A DNA stretch of 64,000 bases. Origin: Arthrobacter bambusae. GTDB lineage: Bacteria; Actinomycetota; Actinomycetes; Actinomycetales; Micrococcaceae. The translations under genes and the position numbers were made by a program. Below the pieces are notes generated by a model that was not told the origin of the DNA, made no database searches, and saw nothing but the letters and a program-made list of their open reading frames with translations. Positions 46,914 through 56,397 of the stretch are shown piece by piece. The stretch lies in NCBI RefSeq assembly GCF_022606295.1, contig NZ_JAHHZS010000006.1:62001-126000 (forward strand). Direction: 5' to 3'. Positions within the stretch are counted from its first letter, which is position 1. Each line of letters opens with the position of its first letter.

Positions 46914-47086
46914 ATTGCTTGATGCTCGACTTGAAGTCGGAAAATTGTAGGGTTTCTACAGCGGTCTGTGGCTTTTGCCTCATTAGACTAGCCAACAGGG
47001 CCCGCACTTTGTACGGATGCTACTTAAGAGCGCATGCCTAACAAAGCAGTGCCAGCGTAAATCAGCTACAGAGCCGGAGACATTTG

Positions 47087-48670
47087 ATGAGCCACGATCT
47101 GACAACGACAGCGGGAAAGATTGCCGACTTCCGCGACCGCCAGGCCCGTGCAGAACAACCTTCCGGCCCCGAATCCATCGAGAAGCAGCATGCCCGCGGC
47201 AAGAACACCGCCCGCGAACGCATCGACATGCTGCTCGACGAAGACTCCTTCGTCGAGTTCGACGCCTTGGCAGTCCACCGCTCCACCGCGTTCGGCATGG
47301 AGAAGAAGAAGCCCCTTGGCGACGGCGTCGTCTCTGGCTACGGCACCGTGGACGGCCGCCTCGTGGCCATCTACAGCCAGGAATTCAGCGTCTACGGCGG
47401 CTCCCTGAGCCAGGTCAACGGCGAAAAGATCGTCAAGGTCCAGGAATTCGCCCTCCGCAACGGCTGCCCGATGGTGGGCATCAACGACGGCGGCGGCGCG
47501 CGCATCCAGGAAGGCGTCGCCTCGCTGGCCATGTTCGCGGATATCTTCCGCAACAACGTCCACTCCTCCGGCGTCGTCCCGCAGATTTCCCTCATCATGG
47601 GCCCGTGCGCCGGCGGCGCGGCCTACTCCCCCGCCCTCACCGACTACGTGGTGATGGTGGACAAGACCTCCCACATGTTCATCACCGGCCCGGACGTCAT
47701 TAAGACCGTCACCGGCGAAGACGTGGACATGGAAACCCTCGGCGGGGCGCGCCAACACAACGCCACCACCGGCACCTCCACCTACCTCGCCAGCGACGAA
47801 GCCGACGCGATCGAATTCGTCCGCGAGCTCCTGGACTTCCTGCCGTCCAACAACCTGTCCGAGGCCCCCGTCCTGGAACACGAGCAGGAGCTTGAGCTCG
47901 ACGACGACGACCTCGCCCTGGACACGCTGATCCCGGACTCGGCCAACCAGCCCTACGACATGCGCAAGGTCATCGAGCAGATCGTTGATGACGCCCATTT
48001 CCTCGAAATGCAGTCGCTCTACGCCCCCAACGTGATCATCGGCTACGGCCGGGTTGAAGGCCACACGGTCGGGATCGTGGCCAACCAGCCGATGCAGTTC
48101 GCCGGCACGCTGGACATCTCCGCTTCGGAGAAGGCCGCCCGCTTCGTCCGCCACTGCGATGCCTTCAACGTCCCCATCATCACTTTGGTGGACGTCCCCG
48201 GCTTCCTGCCCGGCAAGGACCAGGAATTCCAGGGCATCATCCGCCGCGGAGCCAAGCTGCTTTACGCCTACGCCGAGGCCACCGTGCCCAAGCTGACGGT
48301 CATCACCCGCAAGGCCTACGGCGGAGCGTACATCGTGATGGGTTCCAAGAAGCTTGGAGCCGACCTCAACCTGGCGTGGCCTACGGCCCAGATCGGTGTC
48401 ATGGGTGCCCAGGGTGCGGTCAACATCCTGTACCGCCGCGATCTTGCCGCTGTCGCCGAGGCCGGCGGCGACGTCGAAGCCAAGCGAGCCGAGATCATCC
48501 GCCAGTACGAGGAAGAACTCCTCAACCCCTACCAGGCGGCCGAGCTTGGCTACGTCGACGCCGTCATCGCACCGTCAGAGACCCGCATCCAGATCACCAA
48601 GGGCCTCCGCGCCCTGCGCGACAAGCGCGCCAGCCTGCCCACCAAGAAGCACGGAAACATCCCCCTGTGA
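47087..48670 (+). CDS. accD: Acyl-CoA carboxylase carboxyltransferase (beta) subunit
   Basis: A 527-residue biotin-dependent carboxyltransferase of the actinobacterial acetyl/propionyl-CoA type. It transfers carboxyl from biotin to acyl-CoA. Oxyanion-hole glycines lie in [13 protein letters not shown] and [18 protein letters not shown] in the N-domain and in [18 protein letters not shown] in the C-domain. ATG 47087 follows GGAG at good spacing; a TTG one codon before is not needed. The gene overlaps the epsilon subunit by four bases. Confidence 0.94.
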   Translation: MSHDLTTTAGKIADFRDRQARAEQPSGPESIEKQHARGKNTARERIDMLLDEDSFVEFDALAVHRSTAFGMEKKKPLGDGVVSGYGTVDGRLVAIYSQEFSVYGGSLSQVNGEKIVKVQEFALRNGCPMVGINDGGGARIQEGVASLAMFADIFRNNVHSSGVVPQISLIMGPCAGGAAYSPALTDYVVMVDKTSHMFITGPDVIKTVTGEDVDMETLGGARQHNATTGTSTYLASDEADAIEFVRELLDFLPSNNLSEAPVLEHEQELELDDDDLALDTLIPDSANQPYDMRKVIEQIVDDAHFLEMQSLYAPNVIIGYGRVEGHTVGIVANQPMQFAGTLDISASEKAARFVRHCDAFNVPIITLVDVPGFLPGKDQEFQGIIRRGAKLLYAYAEATVPKLTVITRKAYGGAYIVMGSKKLGADLNLAWPTAQIGVMGAQGAVNILYRRDLAAVAEAGGDVEAKRAEIIRQYEEELLNPYQAAELGYVDAVIAPSETRIQITKGLRALRDKRASLPTKKHGNIPL

Positions 48671-48921
48671 GCGCCGAACAGCATCTTCCTGGCTCCGGTC
48701 CCGATTCCACGGACACGGCGCCCGCCGAGCCGTTGCTTTCGGTGGTCAAGGGAGACCCGACGCCGGAAGAGCTCGCGGCGCTTGCCGCCGTCGTCGCCTC
48801 CTTCGGATCGCACGAGGAAGCCGAAGCTCCAAAGCCGAGCACCCGCCACTGGCTGCGACGCCAGCAACTGCGTATGGACCCCACGCCGGGACCAGGCGCC
48901 TGGAAACGCAGCCGGGGCTAA
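48667..48921 (+). CDS. Acyl-CoA carboxylase epsilon subunit
   Basis: A small gene of 84 residues starting at a GTG overlapping the accD stop (GTGA). The central segment [23 protein letters not shown] and the C-terminal [21 protein letters not shown] match the small epsilon subunit (PccE/AccE) found only in actinobacterial acyl-CoA carboxylases, where it links the alpha and beta subunits. It would be missed by length filters. A family A palindrome follows ten bases after the stop. Confidence 0.88.
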   Translation: MSAEQHLPGSGPDSTDTAPAEPLLSVVKGDPTPEELAALAAVVASFGSHEEAEAPKPSTRHWLRRQQLRMDPTPGPGAWKRSRG

Positions 48922-48931
48922 GTTCCGTGGT

Positions 48932-49001
48932 AACCCAACCAGCTCGCATTTAATGTCGTTTTGAAGGCCCGGAACGACATTAAATGCCAGTCAGTTGGGT
49001 T
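48932..49001. repeat. Family A intergenic palindrome, copy 4
   Basis: A 70-base inverted repeat, left arm AACCCAACCAGCTCGCATTT and a near-complementary right arm. The inner part is TAATGTCGTT and AACGACATTA, a perfect pair. Position: ten bases after the epsilon subunit stop and 61 before the DUF885 gene, on the same strand. Confidence 0.9.
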
Positions 49002-49062
49002 GGCCTTCGGATCTTCTGCAACAACCCTTTCACAAATAACCGGGCGCGGTTAGGCTCGTGGG

Positions 49063-50748
49063 GTGACTACTCCTAACACAGCTCCGGCACGCCTCCAGAC
49101 TGCCATCGACGCGGTCGCCGACGCCTACACGGACACGCTCCTTGCCCTCAACCCGAGCCTCGCCACCACCCTCGGCCTGCCCGGACACGAAACGGAATAC
49201 CAGGACTTCTCGCCTGCCGGCGCGGCGGCCTTCGCCAAGGCAGCACGCCGCACCCTCGACGAGCTCGCGGCCCTCGAACCCACGGACGCCTCCGACGTCG
49301 TCACCCTGGACGCAATGCAGGAACGGCTCGGCCTGGCCCTCGAGATCCACGAATCCGGCTGGGACGCCGCGGACCTGAACAACATCGAGTCGCCGGCCCA
49401 AACCATCCGCTCGATCTTCGACCTCATGCCCACCGGGACGGCCGAGGAATGGGAGCACATCGCCGGCCGCGCGGCCAACGTTGCGGAAGCGATCGACGGG
49501 TACATCGTGTCCCTTCGTTCGGCCAGGGACGCAGGGAAAGTCTCCGCGCTCCGCCAGGTGAAAATCGTGATCGAACAGACAACCAAGTACGCGGCCGAAG
49601 ACGGCTTCTTCGCCAAGCTCACCGCCGAAGCCTCGATCGACGGCCAGCCGCTGCCGGCGGAACTGCAGGAAACGCTCGACGCCGGGGCCGCCGTCGCGCG
49701 GTCCGCCTACTTGCGCCTTGCCGCCTTCCTTGAGGCGGAGCTTCTGCCTTTCGCCCCCGAAAAGGACGCCGTGGGCCGCGAACGCTACGCAGTGGCCTCG
49801 CGTTCCTTCCTGGGCGCGGCCGTGGACCTGGAAGAAACGTACGCGTGGGGGGTGCAGGAACTCGACAGGCTCATTGCCGAACAGGAACGGGTGGCCGAAC
49901 AAATCAAGCCCGGCGCGTCCATCGAGGAGGCCAAAGCCATCCTCGACAACGATCCCGAACGGCAAATCAAGGGCACCGATGCCCTCAAAGCCTGGATGCA
50001 GGACCTCTCCGACCGCGCGGTGTCCGAACTTGCCGACGTGCACTTCGACATCCTGGACATCATGAAGACTCTCGAATGCCGTATCGCCCCCACGGACGAA
50101 GGCGGCATCTACTACACGGGTCCCTCGGACGACTTCTCCCGGCCAGGCCGCATGTGGTGGTCCGTCCCCGCCGGCGAGGACACCTTCACCACCTGGGCCG
50201 AAACCACCACGGTGTTCCACGAAGGCGTCCCCGGCCACCACCTCCAGGTGGCCACCGCCGTCTACCGCCGCGAGCTCCTCAACAACTGGCGACGCAACGT
50301 CTGCTGGGTCTCCGGTCACGGCGAAGGCTGGGCACTCTATGCCGAAAAGCTCATGCTGGAGCTTGGCTACCTCAAGGACCCGGGCGACCACATGGGCATG
50401 CTGGACATGCAGCGCATGCGTGCCGCCCGAGTCGTGTTCGATATCGGCGTCCACCTCGAACTGGAGGTTCCGGAACGTTGGGGCAGCGGCACCTGGACCT
50501 CGGAAAAGGGCTTCGAATTCCTCAAGGCCAACCTTCCCATCAGTGCGGGCCAGCTCCAGTTCGAATTCACCCGGTACCTCGGCTGGCCGGGCCAGGCGCC
50601 GTCGTACAAGGTGGGGCAGCGGCTGTGGGAAGAAATCCGGGCGGAACTCGAACGCCGCGACGGATTCGACCTGAAGTCCTTCCACACGGATGCGTTGAAC
50701 ATCGGCTCTGTCGGCCTGGATACGCTTCGTCGGGCGCTGCTGGGGTAG
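49063..50748 (+). CDS. DUF885-family metallohydrolase/peptidase
   Basis: A 561-residue zinc-dependent hydrolase of the DUF885 family. The zinc motif HEGVPGHHLQ follows ETTTVF near residue 385, and a second glutamate lies in VSGHGEGWALYAEKLMLELGY, the gluzincin pattern. Family members have been linked to peptidase activity; the substrate here is unknown. The GTG at 49063 is the plausible start. No signal peptide is visible. It is flanked at both ends by family A palindromes and stops at a TAG that touches the right one. Confidence 0.85.
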   Translation: MTTPNTAPARLQTAIDAVADAYTDTLLALNPSLATTLGLPGHETEYQDFSPAGAAAFAKAARRTLDELAALEPTDASDVVTLDAMQERLGLALEIHESGWDAADLNNIESPAQTIRSIFDLMPTGTAEEWEHIAGRAANVAEAIDGYIVSLRSARDAGKVSALRQVKIVIEQTTKYAAEDGFFAKLTAEASIDGQPLPAELQETLDAGAAVARSAYLRLAAFLEAELLPFAPEKDAVGRERYAVASRSFLGAAVDLEETYAWGVQELDRLIAEQERVAEQIKPGASIEEAKAILDNDPERQIKGTDALKAWMQDLSDRAVSELADVHFDILDIMKTLECRIAPTDEGGIYYTGPSDDFSRPGRMWWSVPAGEDTFTTWAETTTVFHEGVPGHHLQVATAVYRRELLNNWRRNVCWVSGHGEGWALYAEKLMLELGYLKDPGDHMGMLDMQRMRAARVVFDIGVHLELEVPERWGSGTWTSEKGFEFLKANLPISAGQLQFEFTRYLGWPGQAPSYKVGQRLWEEIRAELERRDGFDLKSFHTDALNIGSVGLDTLRRALLG

Positions 50749-50816
50749 CCCAACTGACTCGCATTTGTTGTCGTTTTGGAGGCTCAGAACGACAACAAAT
50801 GCGAGTCAGATGGGCT
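50747..50816. repeat. Family A intergenic palindrome, copy 5
   Basis: A 70-base palindrome beginning within the TAG stop of the DUF885 gene. Arms AGCCCAACTGACTCGCATTT and complement; inner GTTGTCGTT pairs with AACGACAAC. The closest match to the family consensus in the window, one mismatch near the right end. Confidence 0.93.
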
Positions 50817-50978
50817 GAGACGTACGAGACATTCCCCACATTCCGTCCGGGAATAACTTCATAAATGGGTGGATTGACGGCGGATTAGCAGGCTTGTACG
50901 GTGGCGGCTCGAATTGGGGAATGTAACATTTCTCAACGTCGGCTCGCGGTGGTATTTACCGGGGCCTAGTTTGTTCCG

Positions 50979-52391
50979 GTGAGCAATTCATCCAACACTT
51001 TGACTTCCGCCGGAAAGACCTCGTCCCGGCTTCCCAAGTGGGCAATGTCTTTCGGCGTCCAGATCATCGCGGCCCTGGTGATCGGCCTGGCCCTCGGCCT
51101 CGTGGCCAAAGCCACCGGTAGCACTACGAAGGCTCCCAACGGGCTCGGCACCACGTTGCAGACCATCGGCTCGAGCTACGTCTCGCTCCTGCAGACCGCC
51201 GTCGTGCCCTTGATCTTCACCGCAGTGGTGAGCTCCATCGCGAACCTGAGCCAGGTATCCAATGCGGCGAAACTGGCATGGAACACCTTGCTCTGGTTCG
51301 CCATCACCTCGCTCATCGCCGTGACGATCGGCATCGGACTTGGCGTGCTCCTGCAGCCGGGCTCCGGCACCGGCATCACCAAGAAGGCCGAGTATGCTGG
51401 CAAGACCGGGGACTGGTGGGCGTTCCTGACGGGTCTTTTCCCCAAGAACTTCCTGGGCATCGGCGCCAGCACGAGCGTCACGGACGGCGTTGCCAGCACC
51501 TCGATCAGTTTCAACGTGCTGCAGATCCTGGTGATCGCCATCGCGGTCGGCGTCGCAGCCCTCAAGGTCGGCAAGCAGGCCGAACCGTTCCTGAACCTCA
51601 ACGCTTCCGCCCTGGCCGTCATCCAGAAGGTCCTCTGGTGGATCATCCGCATCGCCCCGCTGGGCACCATCGGCCTGATCGGCAACGCCGTCGCGGTCTA
51701 TGGTTGGGACACCATCGGTTCGCTCGGCAAGTTCACGGTGGCCATCTACGCAGGCCTGGCCCTTGTGCTCTTCGTCGTGTACCCCATCCTGATCAAGAGC
51801 CACGGACTGTCCGTCAAGCAGTACTTCTCGGGCGTGTGGCCCGCCGTGCAGTTGGCCTTCGTCTCACGTTCCTCTATCGGCACACTGCCGCTCACGCAGC
51901 GCGTCGCCGAACGCAACCTCGGCGTTCCGCGGGGCTACGCGTCCTTCGCCGTGCCGCTTGGCGCCACGACCAAAATGGACGGTTGCGCGGCCATCTACCC
52001 GGCCGTCGCTGCGATTTTCGTTGCCCAGTTCTTCGGCATCAACCTGGACTTCAGCCAGTACTTGCTGATCGTGGTGGTTTCGGTCCTTGGTTCCGCTGCA
52101 ACAGCGGGTACCACGGGCGCCGTCGTCATGCTCACGTTGACCCTGTCCACGCTGGGACTGCCGCTCGCCGGCGTCGGACTCCTCCTGGCGATCGACCCCA
52201 TCCTGGACATGGGCCGCACGGCGGTCAACGTCGCAGGACAGGCGCTGGTTCCGGCCATCGTCGCCAAGCGGCAAGGAATCCTGGACGAATCGCTCTATAA
52301 CGCGCCCCGCAAGGGAACGGCGTTCGCGGCGGAGACAGAGTCTGCGGAGGCAAGCGAGGAGCCTCGGGAACTCGCTGCCGCCGGGGCCTAA
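50979..52391 (+). CDS. Dicarboxylate/amino acid:cation symporter (DAACS family)
   Basis: A 470-residue membrane symporter of the glutamate/C4-dicarboxylate (GltP/DctA) family, with eight helices and two re-entrant loops. Motifs: SSIGTLPLTQRVAERN in the first loop, GATTKMDGCAAIYPAVAAIF where the usual N of NMDG is K, and LAIDPILDMGRTAVNVAGQ in the substrate site. Substrate is probably an acidic amino acid or dicarboxylate. The GTG start lacks a clear ribosome-binding site. The acidic C-terminal tail of about 40 residues is non-conserved. Confidence 0.88.
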   Translation: MSNSSNTLTSAGKTSSRLPKWAMSFGVQIIAALVIGLALGLVAKATGSTTKAPNGLGTTLQTIGSSYVSLLQTAVVPLIFTAVVSSIANLSQVSNAAKLAWNTLLWFAITSLIAVTIGIGLGVLLQPGSGTGITKKAEYAGKTGDWWAFLTGLFPKNFLGIGASTSVTDGVASTSISFNVLQILVIAIAVGVAALKVGKQAEPFLNLNASALAVIQKVLWWIIRIAPLGTIGLIGNAVAVYGWDTIGSLGKFTVAIYAGLALVLFVVYPILIKSHGLSVKQYFSGVWPAVQLAFVSRSSIGTLPLTQRVAERNLGVPRGYASFAVPLGATTKMDGCAAIYPAVAAIFVAQFFGINLDFSQYLLIVVVSVLGSAATAGTTGAVVMLTLTLSTLGLPLAGVGLLLAIDPILDMGRTAVNVAGQALVPAIVAKRQGILDESLYNAPRKGTAFAAETESAEASEEPRELAAAGA

Positions 52392-52410
52392 CAAGGCCCA
52401 TTATCGCAAG

Positions 52411-52444
52411 GACAAATCCCCGGGAAATGCCCCGGGGATTTGTC
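52411..52444 (+). terminator. Terminator after the DAACS symporter
   Basis: A perfect 14-base stem (GACAAATCCCCGGG and its complement) with a six-base loop, 19 bases after the stop. A weak T-rich stretch follows. Confidence 0.75.
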
Positions 52445-52480
52445 GTATTAACAGGGGTGAATTCTGGGTAGGCTCTGTCC

Positions 52481-52936
52481 ATGCTGATTGTCACCTCAAA
52501 CAAGATTCCGGGCCATAGGATCGACGCCGTCTTCGGCGAAGTCATGGGCCTCACCGTCCGCTCGCGGGATCTCGGCGCCCAAGTGATGGCTGGTTTCCGC
52601 TCGCTCGGCGGCGGCGAACTGCCCGAAATGACCAAGGCGCTCTATGAAAGCCGCCAGGAAGTCATGGCCCGGATGGTCAACGAGGCACAGCAGCGGGGCG
52701 CCAACGCCATCGTCGCCATGCGCTTCGACACGTCCGAGATGGGCGGCAACTGGACTGAAGTGTGCGCCTACGGCACCGCGGTGTTCGCCATTCCCCTGGC
52801 CGAAGGCGAGCCGGGCGCCACAGGCCAGTCGATCTACCTGACGAGCGCCGCATCCAAGCAAGGCGCATCCGAGCAATCAGCGCAGCCCGCGACGTCGGCC
52901 GCGGCCCAGGAACACGAGGCCTCACCGGAGATTTAA
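52481..52936 (+). CDS. YbjQ/UPF0145-family heavy-metal-binding-domain protein
   Basis: A 151-residue protein. The first 107 or so residues are a complete YbjQ (UPF0145) domain, with TSNKIPGHRIDAVFGEVMGLTVRS at the start and RGANAIVAMRFDTSEMGGNWTEVCAYGTAV near its end. The last 45 residues are an A/S/Q-rich tail not part of the domain. The family forms pentamers; function is unclear. Single gene between a symporter and the TetR gene. Confidence 0.83.
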   Translation: MLIVTSNKIPGHRIDAVFGEVMGLTVRSRDLGAQVMAGFRSLGGGELPEMTKALYESRQEVMARMVNEAQQRGANAIVAMRFDTSEMGGNWTEVCAYGTAVFAIPLAEGEPGATGQSIYLTSAASKQGASEQSAQPATSAAAQEHEASPEI

Positions 52937-52945
52937 CTTGCCCTG

Positions 52946-52969
52946 AGTGCAAAGTTGCACTTAGTGTAA
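52946..52969. promoter_or_regulatory. Candidate TetR operator cluster before tetR-mmpL
   Basis: Three related half-sites in a row: AGTGCAA at 52946-52952, TTGCACT at 52955-52961, AGTGTAA at 52963-52969. The first two and last two each form an inverted repeat. The cluster ends four bases before the TetR start codon, so binding would block transcription or translation of the operon. Confidence 0.6.
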
Positions 52970-52973
52970 GTAC

Positions 52974-53678
52974 GTGACAACCACCGACACCACCGCCCTC
53001 CCCTCGCGCCGGGAACAGAACAAACTGGCCAACCGCCAGGCGATCGCGGACGCGGCCCTCGCCATGTTGCGCAGCAAAGGCGTTGGCAACTTCACGGTGG
53101 AAGACATCGCGGAAGCGGCCGGCGTATCCCGTCGTACCTTCTTCAATTACTTCCCCAGCCTCGAAGCCGCCTTGGCCTCCGTAACCGAAGGCTTCCTGGA
53201 CCATGCCCTGGAGCAATTCCGGCTGCGCCCCTCGGACGAACCCATCCTCGATTCGGCCCGGGCGGCCCTCATGGCGCTGGCCGACCCGATGACGGTCTCC
53301 CCCATGGCCGAGCTCTTCAGCCTCACCCACGACAACCGGGCTTTGGTGCGCTCCGAACTCGAAGCCTGGGACCACTGCACCACGCAGATCATCGATGCCG
53401 CCCGTCTCCGCCTCGGTCCGGGTGTCGACGAGCTCTATTTGCGAGCCCTGGCCGGGTCCATCATTTCCTGCGGCAAGGCAGCCATGAGCGTCTGGTTCGA
53501 ACAACACGGCCCGGATCTTTCCCCCGAATCCCTCGCAAGCTTGCGGCAGCACTTGATCGACGCGATCGGTCTTCTCGGTTCAGGCTTCACGGCACCCGCC
53601 CCTCACGGCACGGCACCCGCCCCTCGAAGCCCGGCGTCGCACAATCAGCCCGCAGCTGATCCCCACCACTCGGCATAA
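52974..53678 (+). CDS. TetR-family transcriptional regulator
   Basis: A 234-residue repressor with a TetR helix-turn-helix (NFTVEDIAEAAGVSRRTFFNYFPSLEAAL) and the AcrR-type ligand domain. The C-terminal 40 residues are proline/alanine-rich and partly encoded by a tandem duplication of CACGGCACCCGCCCCTC. The GTG start has no clear ribosome-binding site and lies four bases after the operator. It is followed by an MMPL exporter 26 bases away, so it most likely represses that gene and itself. Confidence 0.88.
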   Translation: MTTTDTTALPSRREQNKLANRQAIADAALAMLRSKGVGNFTVEDIAEAAGVSRRTFFNYFPSLEAALASVTEGFLDHALEQFRLRPSDEPILDSARAALMALADPMTVSPMAELFSLTHDNRALVRSELEAWDHCTTQIIDAARLRLGPGVDELYLRALAGSIISCGKAAMSVWFEQHGPDLSPESLASLRQHLIDAIGLLGSGFTAPAPHGTAPAPRSPASHNQPAADPHHSA

Positions 53679-53704
53679 CCACACACCGAAAGATCGGTTC
53701 CGAT

Positions 53705-56227
53705 ATGGCACTCCTGCTCTACCGTCTTGGCAAGTTCTCCTACCGTCACCGCTGGCTGGTGATCTCCCTCTGGCTTGCCGTGCTCGTGGCTGTCGGCGGC
53801 TCCGCCGCTGCCTTCCACGGCACCATGTCCAACAACTTCCAGATCCCCGGCACGGAGACCCAGCAGATGCTGGACAAGCTCAAGAAGGACCTTCCGGCCT
53901 CTTCGGGTGGTTCCGCGGGTATCGTCTTCGAAGCCGGCGACGCCGGATTCAACCAAGCCGGCAAGGACGCCGTTGCGTCGGCCCTCGCCCAGCTGGAAAA
54001 GCTTCCGGATGTGCAGTCCACGGTCAACCCCTTCACAACCCAAGCCACCTTGGACAAGGCGCCGTCCGACCTTGCCGCCGGGGAACAGAAGGCGGCCGCC
54101 GGGCAGGCTGAGCTGGACAAGGCCCGTGCCACCCTCGACGCGGGCGACGCCCAGCTCAAGGCTGCCGAGCAGCAAATGACCGCTGCGGGCATGCCGGCAG
54201 CCCAGATCGAGGCCCGACTTGCCCCGCAAAAGGCCGAACTCCTGGCCGGGCGCCAGAAGCTCGACGCCGGACAGAAGCAAGCCACCGACGGCGCCGCCGC
54301 GCTTGCCTTGGCCAAACGCGAGGTGACAGCTTCCCAAGGCATGCGGTTCGTCTCCACGGACGGTAAAGCTGCGATTGCCCAGGTCCAGTTCAAGACCTCC
54401 ATCAATGGCCTGACCCCCGCCGTCCGGCAGCAAGTCCAGGACATCGTCCACGGAGTCTCGTCGGCCGGTGTCACGGCCCTGGCCAGCAAGGAAATCACCG
54501 AGGACGTCTCGCAGTTGTTCGGTGTCTCCGAAATCATCGGCATCGCGGTGGCTGCGATCGCCCTCATCGTGATGCTGGGAACGCTCGTCGCCGCGGGCTT
54601 GCCCCTCCTGATGGCGATCATCGGCGTGGCCGTTGGTGTCGGCGGAACGTTTGCCCTCACCGGCGTCATCGACATGAGTTCCATTTCCCCGATGCTCGCG
54701 CTCATGCTGGGCCTCGCCGTCGGAATCGATTACTCGCTCTTCATCGTCAACCGCCACCGCGGACAATTGCTTTCGGGGATGGACGCGGAGGAATCAGTGG
54801 CGCTCGCCACGGGCACCTCGGGCAACGCCGTCCTTTTCGCGGGCCTCACTGTCGTCATTGCGCTTGCGGCGCTCGTGGTTCCGGGGCTCCCGTTCCTGGC
54901 CGTCATGGGCGTGTCGGCCGCTGCGACGGTGGCAGTCGCCGTCGTCGTCTCCCTGACGCTAACGCCGGCAGTCCTCTCGCTGGTGGGCCGCAAACTGATC
55001 TCGAAGCGGGCCTGGGCCAAGGCGGAACACCACAACGCCGAACCGGAGCACGCCGCTGCGGACCGTGCCGAGGATCACCGGCGAAGCAGCCGTGGGTGGG
55101 GCGGCCTGGTGACCCGGCACCCCGTGATCTGGCTGCTTGCCGGCGTCGTGCTGCTCGGGGTGCTGGCCCTTCCGGCCTCCCAGCTGCGCCTCGCTTTGCC
55201 CGACGGCGGTTCGGAACCGGTCGACTCGCAAGCGTTCAAGGCCTATGACCTCACCCGGACCAGCTTCGGCGAAGGCATGACCGGCCCCATCGTTGTTGTC
55301 GGCACGTTCCCGGACGGCCTCAGCGACGACCAGGCCAAGACCAAGCAGTTCGACGTCGCGGATAAACTGCGCAGCGTCGACAACGTCGTGGCGGCCGTTC
55401 CGGTAGCCCTCAGCCCGGACCACCGCACCGCCGTCTTCCAGGTCATCCCCAAAGACGGACCCGCGAGCGCCAGCACCGTCCAGGTTGTCTCGGAACTGCG
55501 CGCCAAGGGTTCCGAAATCCAACAGGCCACGGGCGCCACCATCGGGCTGACGGGGCAGACAGCCGGCAACATCGACGTCTCCGCGAAGCTCGGTGCCGCG
55601 TTGCCGCCTTACTTGGCGATCGTCGTCGGGCTCTCGCTGGTCCTCCTTCTCCTGGTGTTCCGCTCGATCGTGGTTCCGCTGCTCGCCACCGGCGGCTTCC
55701 TGCTCTCGCTCGCGGCGGCGTTCGGCGCCGTGGTGGCCGTATACCAGTGGGGCTGGCTGGGCACCGTGTTCGACGTTCCCAACCCCGGAGCCGTGCTGAG
55801 CTTCCTGCCGATCATCCTGATTGGTGTGCTGTTCGGCCTCGCCATGGACTACCAGGTGTTCATCACCTCCGGCATGCGCGAATCGTTCATGCACGGAGAG
55901 AACGCGAAGCAAGCGGTCCGAACCGGCTTCCGCCATGCCGCCGCTGTGGTCACGGCCGCCGCCATCATCATGGTCAGCGTGTTCTCCGGGTTCATCTTCA
56001 GCCACCTGACCATGGTCCGGCCGCTCGGTTTCGCGATGGCGTTCGGCGTGCTCGTGGATGCGTTCGTGGTGCGGATGACGATTGTTCCGGCCGTGATGTA
56101 CCTGTTGGGCGAGAAGGCCTGGTGGCTGCCGCGTTGGCTGTCCCGGATCCTGCCCGACGTCGACGTCGAGGGCGCCAACCTCCAGCGCACGACGCCGGCA
56201 GGCGAGGCCAAGGAACTGGTGCACTAA
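53705..56227 (+). CDS. MMPL-family RND transporter
   Basis: An 840-residue RND-type membrane protein with 12 predicted helices in two halves. Aspartate-tyrosine pairs in the proton-relay helices are VGIDYSLFIVNRHR and AMDYQVFITSGMRE. The first extracytoplasmic loop contains a long alanine/lysine-rich coiled-coil (AAAGQAELDKARATLDAG and following). Members export lipids or drugs. The gene is under the adjacent TetR and ends at a strong hairpin terminator. Confidence 0.92.
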   Translation: MALLLYRLGKFSYRHRWLVISLWLAVLVAVGGSAAAFHGTMSNNFQIPGTETQQMLDKLKKDLPASSGGSAGIVFEAGDAGFNQAGKDAVASALAQLEKLPDVQSTVNPFTTQATLDKAPSDLAAGEQKAAAGQAELDKARATLDAGDAQLKAAEQQMTAAGMPAAQIEARLAPQKAELLAGRQKLDAGQKQATDGAAALALAKREVTASQGMRFVSTDGKAAIAQVQFKTSINGLTPAVRQQVQDIVHGVSSAGVTALASKEITEDVSQLFGVSEIIGIAVAAIALIVMLGTLVAAGLPLLMAIIGVAVGVGGTFALTGVIDMSSISPMLALMLGLAVGIDYSLFIVNRHRGQLLSGMDAEESVALATGTSGNAVLFAGLTVVIALAALVVPGLPFLAVMGVSAAATVAVAVVVSLTLTPAVLSLVGRKLISKRAWAKAEHHNAEPEHAAADRAEDHRRSSRGWGGLVTRHPVIWLLAGVVLLGVLALPASQLRLALPDGGSEPVDSQAFKAYDLTRTSFGEGMTGPIVVVGTFPDGLSDDQAKTKQFDVADKLRSVDNVVAAVPVALSPDHRTAVFQVIPKDGPASASTVQVVSELRAKGSEIQQATGATIGLTGQTAGNIDVSAKLGAALPPYLAIVVGLSLVLLLLVFRSIVVPLLATGGFLLSLAAAFGAVVAVYQWGWLGTVFDVPNPGAVLSFLPIILIGVLFGLAMDYQVFITSGMRESFMHGENAKQAVRTGFRHAAAVVTAAAIIMVSVFSGFIFSHLTMVRPLGFAMAFGVLVDAFVVRMTIVPAVMYLLGEKAWWLPRWLSRILPDVDVEGANLQRTTPAGEAKELVH

Positions 56228-56243
56228 GCGCCTGGTTGCCTTT

Positions 56244-56283
56244 GAGCGGGCGTCGGTTCTGTGTCCAGAACCGACGCCCGCTC
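56244..56283 (+). terminator. Terminator after the MMPL transporter
   Basis: A perfect 17-base stem (GAGCGGGCGTCGGTTCT and its complement) with a six-base loop, 16 bases after the stop. A CACCTTTAACGCCTTTT tract follows. Confidence 0.85.
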
Positions 56284-56304
56284 ACCTTTAACGCCTTTTC
56301 CCCA

Positions 56305-56368
56305 AACGCTCGCTCACGTGGGTGAGCGAGCGTCGGCTCAAACACCCACATATGTGAGCGAGCGTCGG
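56305..56368. repeat. Family C intergenic repeat, copy 2
   Basis: CGCTCGCTCAC..GTGAGCGAGCG forms a palindrome at the left and a second GTGAGCGAGCG follows 33 bases later with ACACCCACATA between. The 65-base unit aligns with 38415-38480. It lies 30 bases before the maf start. Confidence 0.8.
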
Positions 56369-56397
56369 AGGAAGGCCCCGCGTACTACGCTTGAGCC

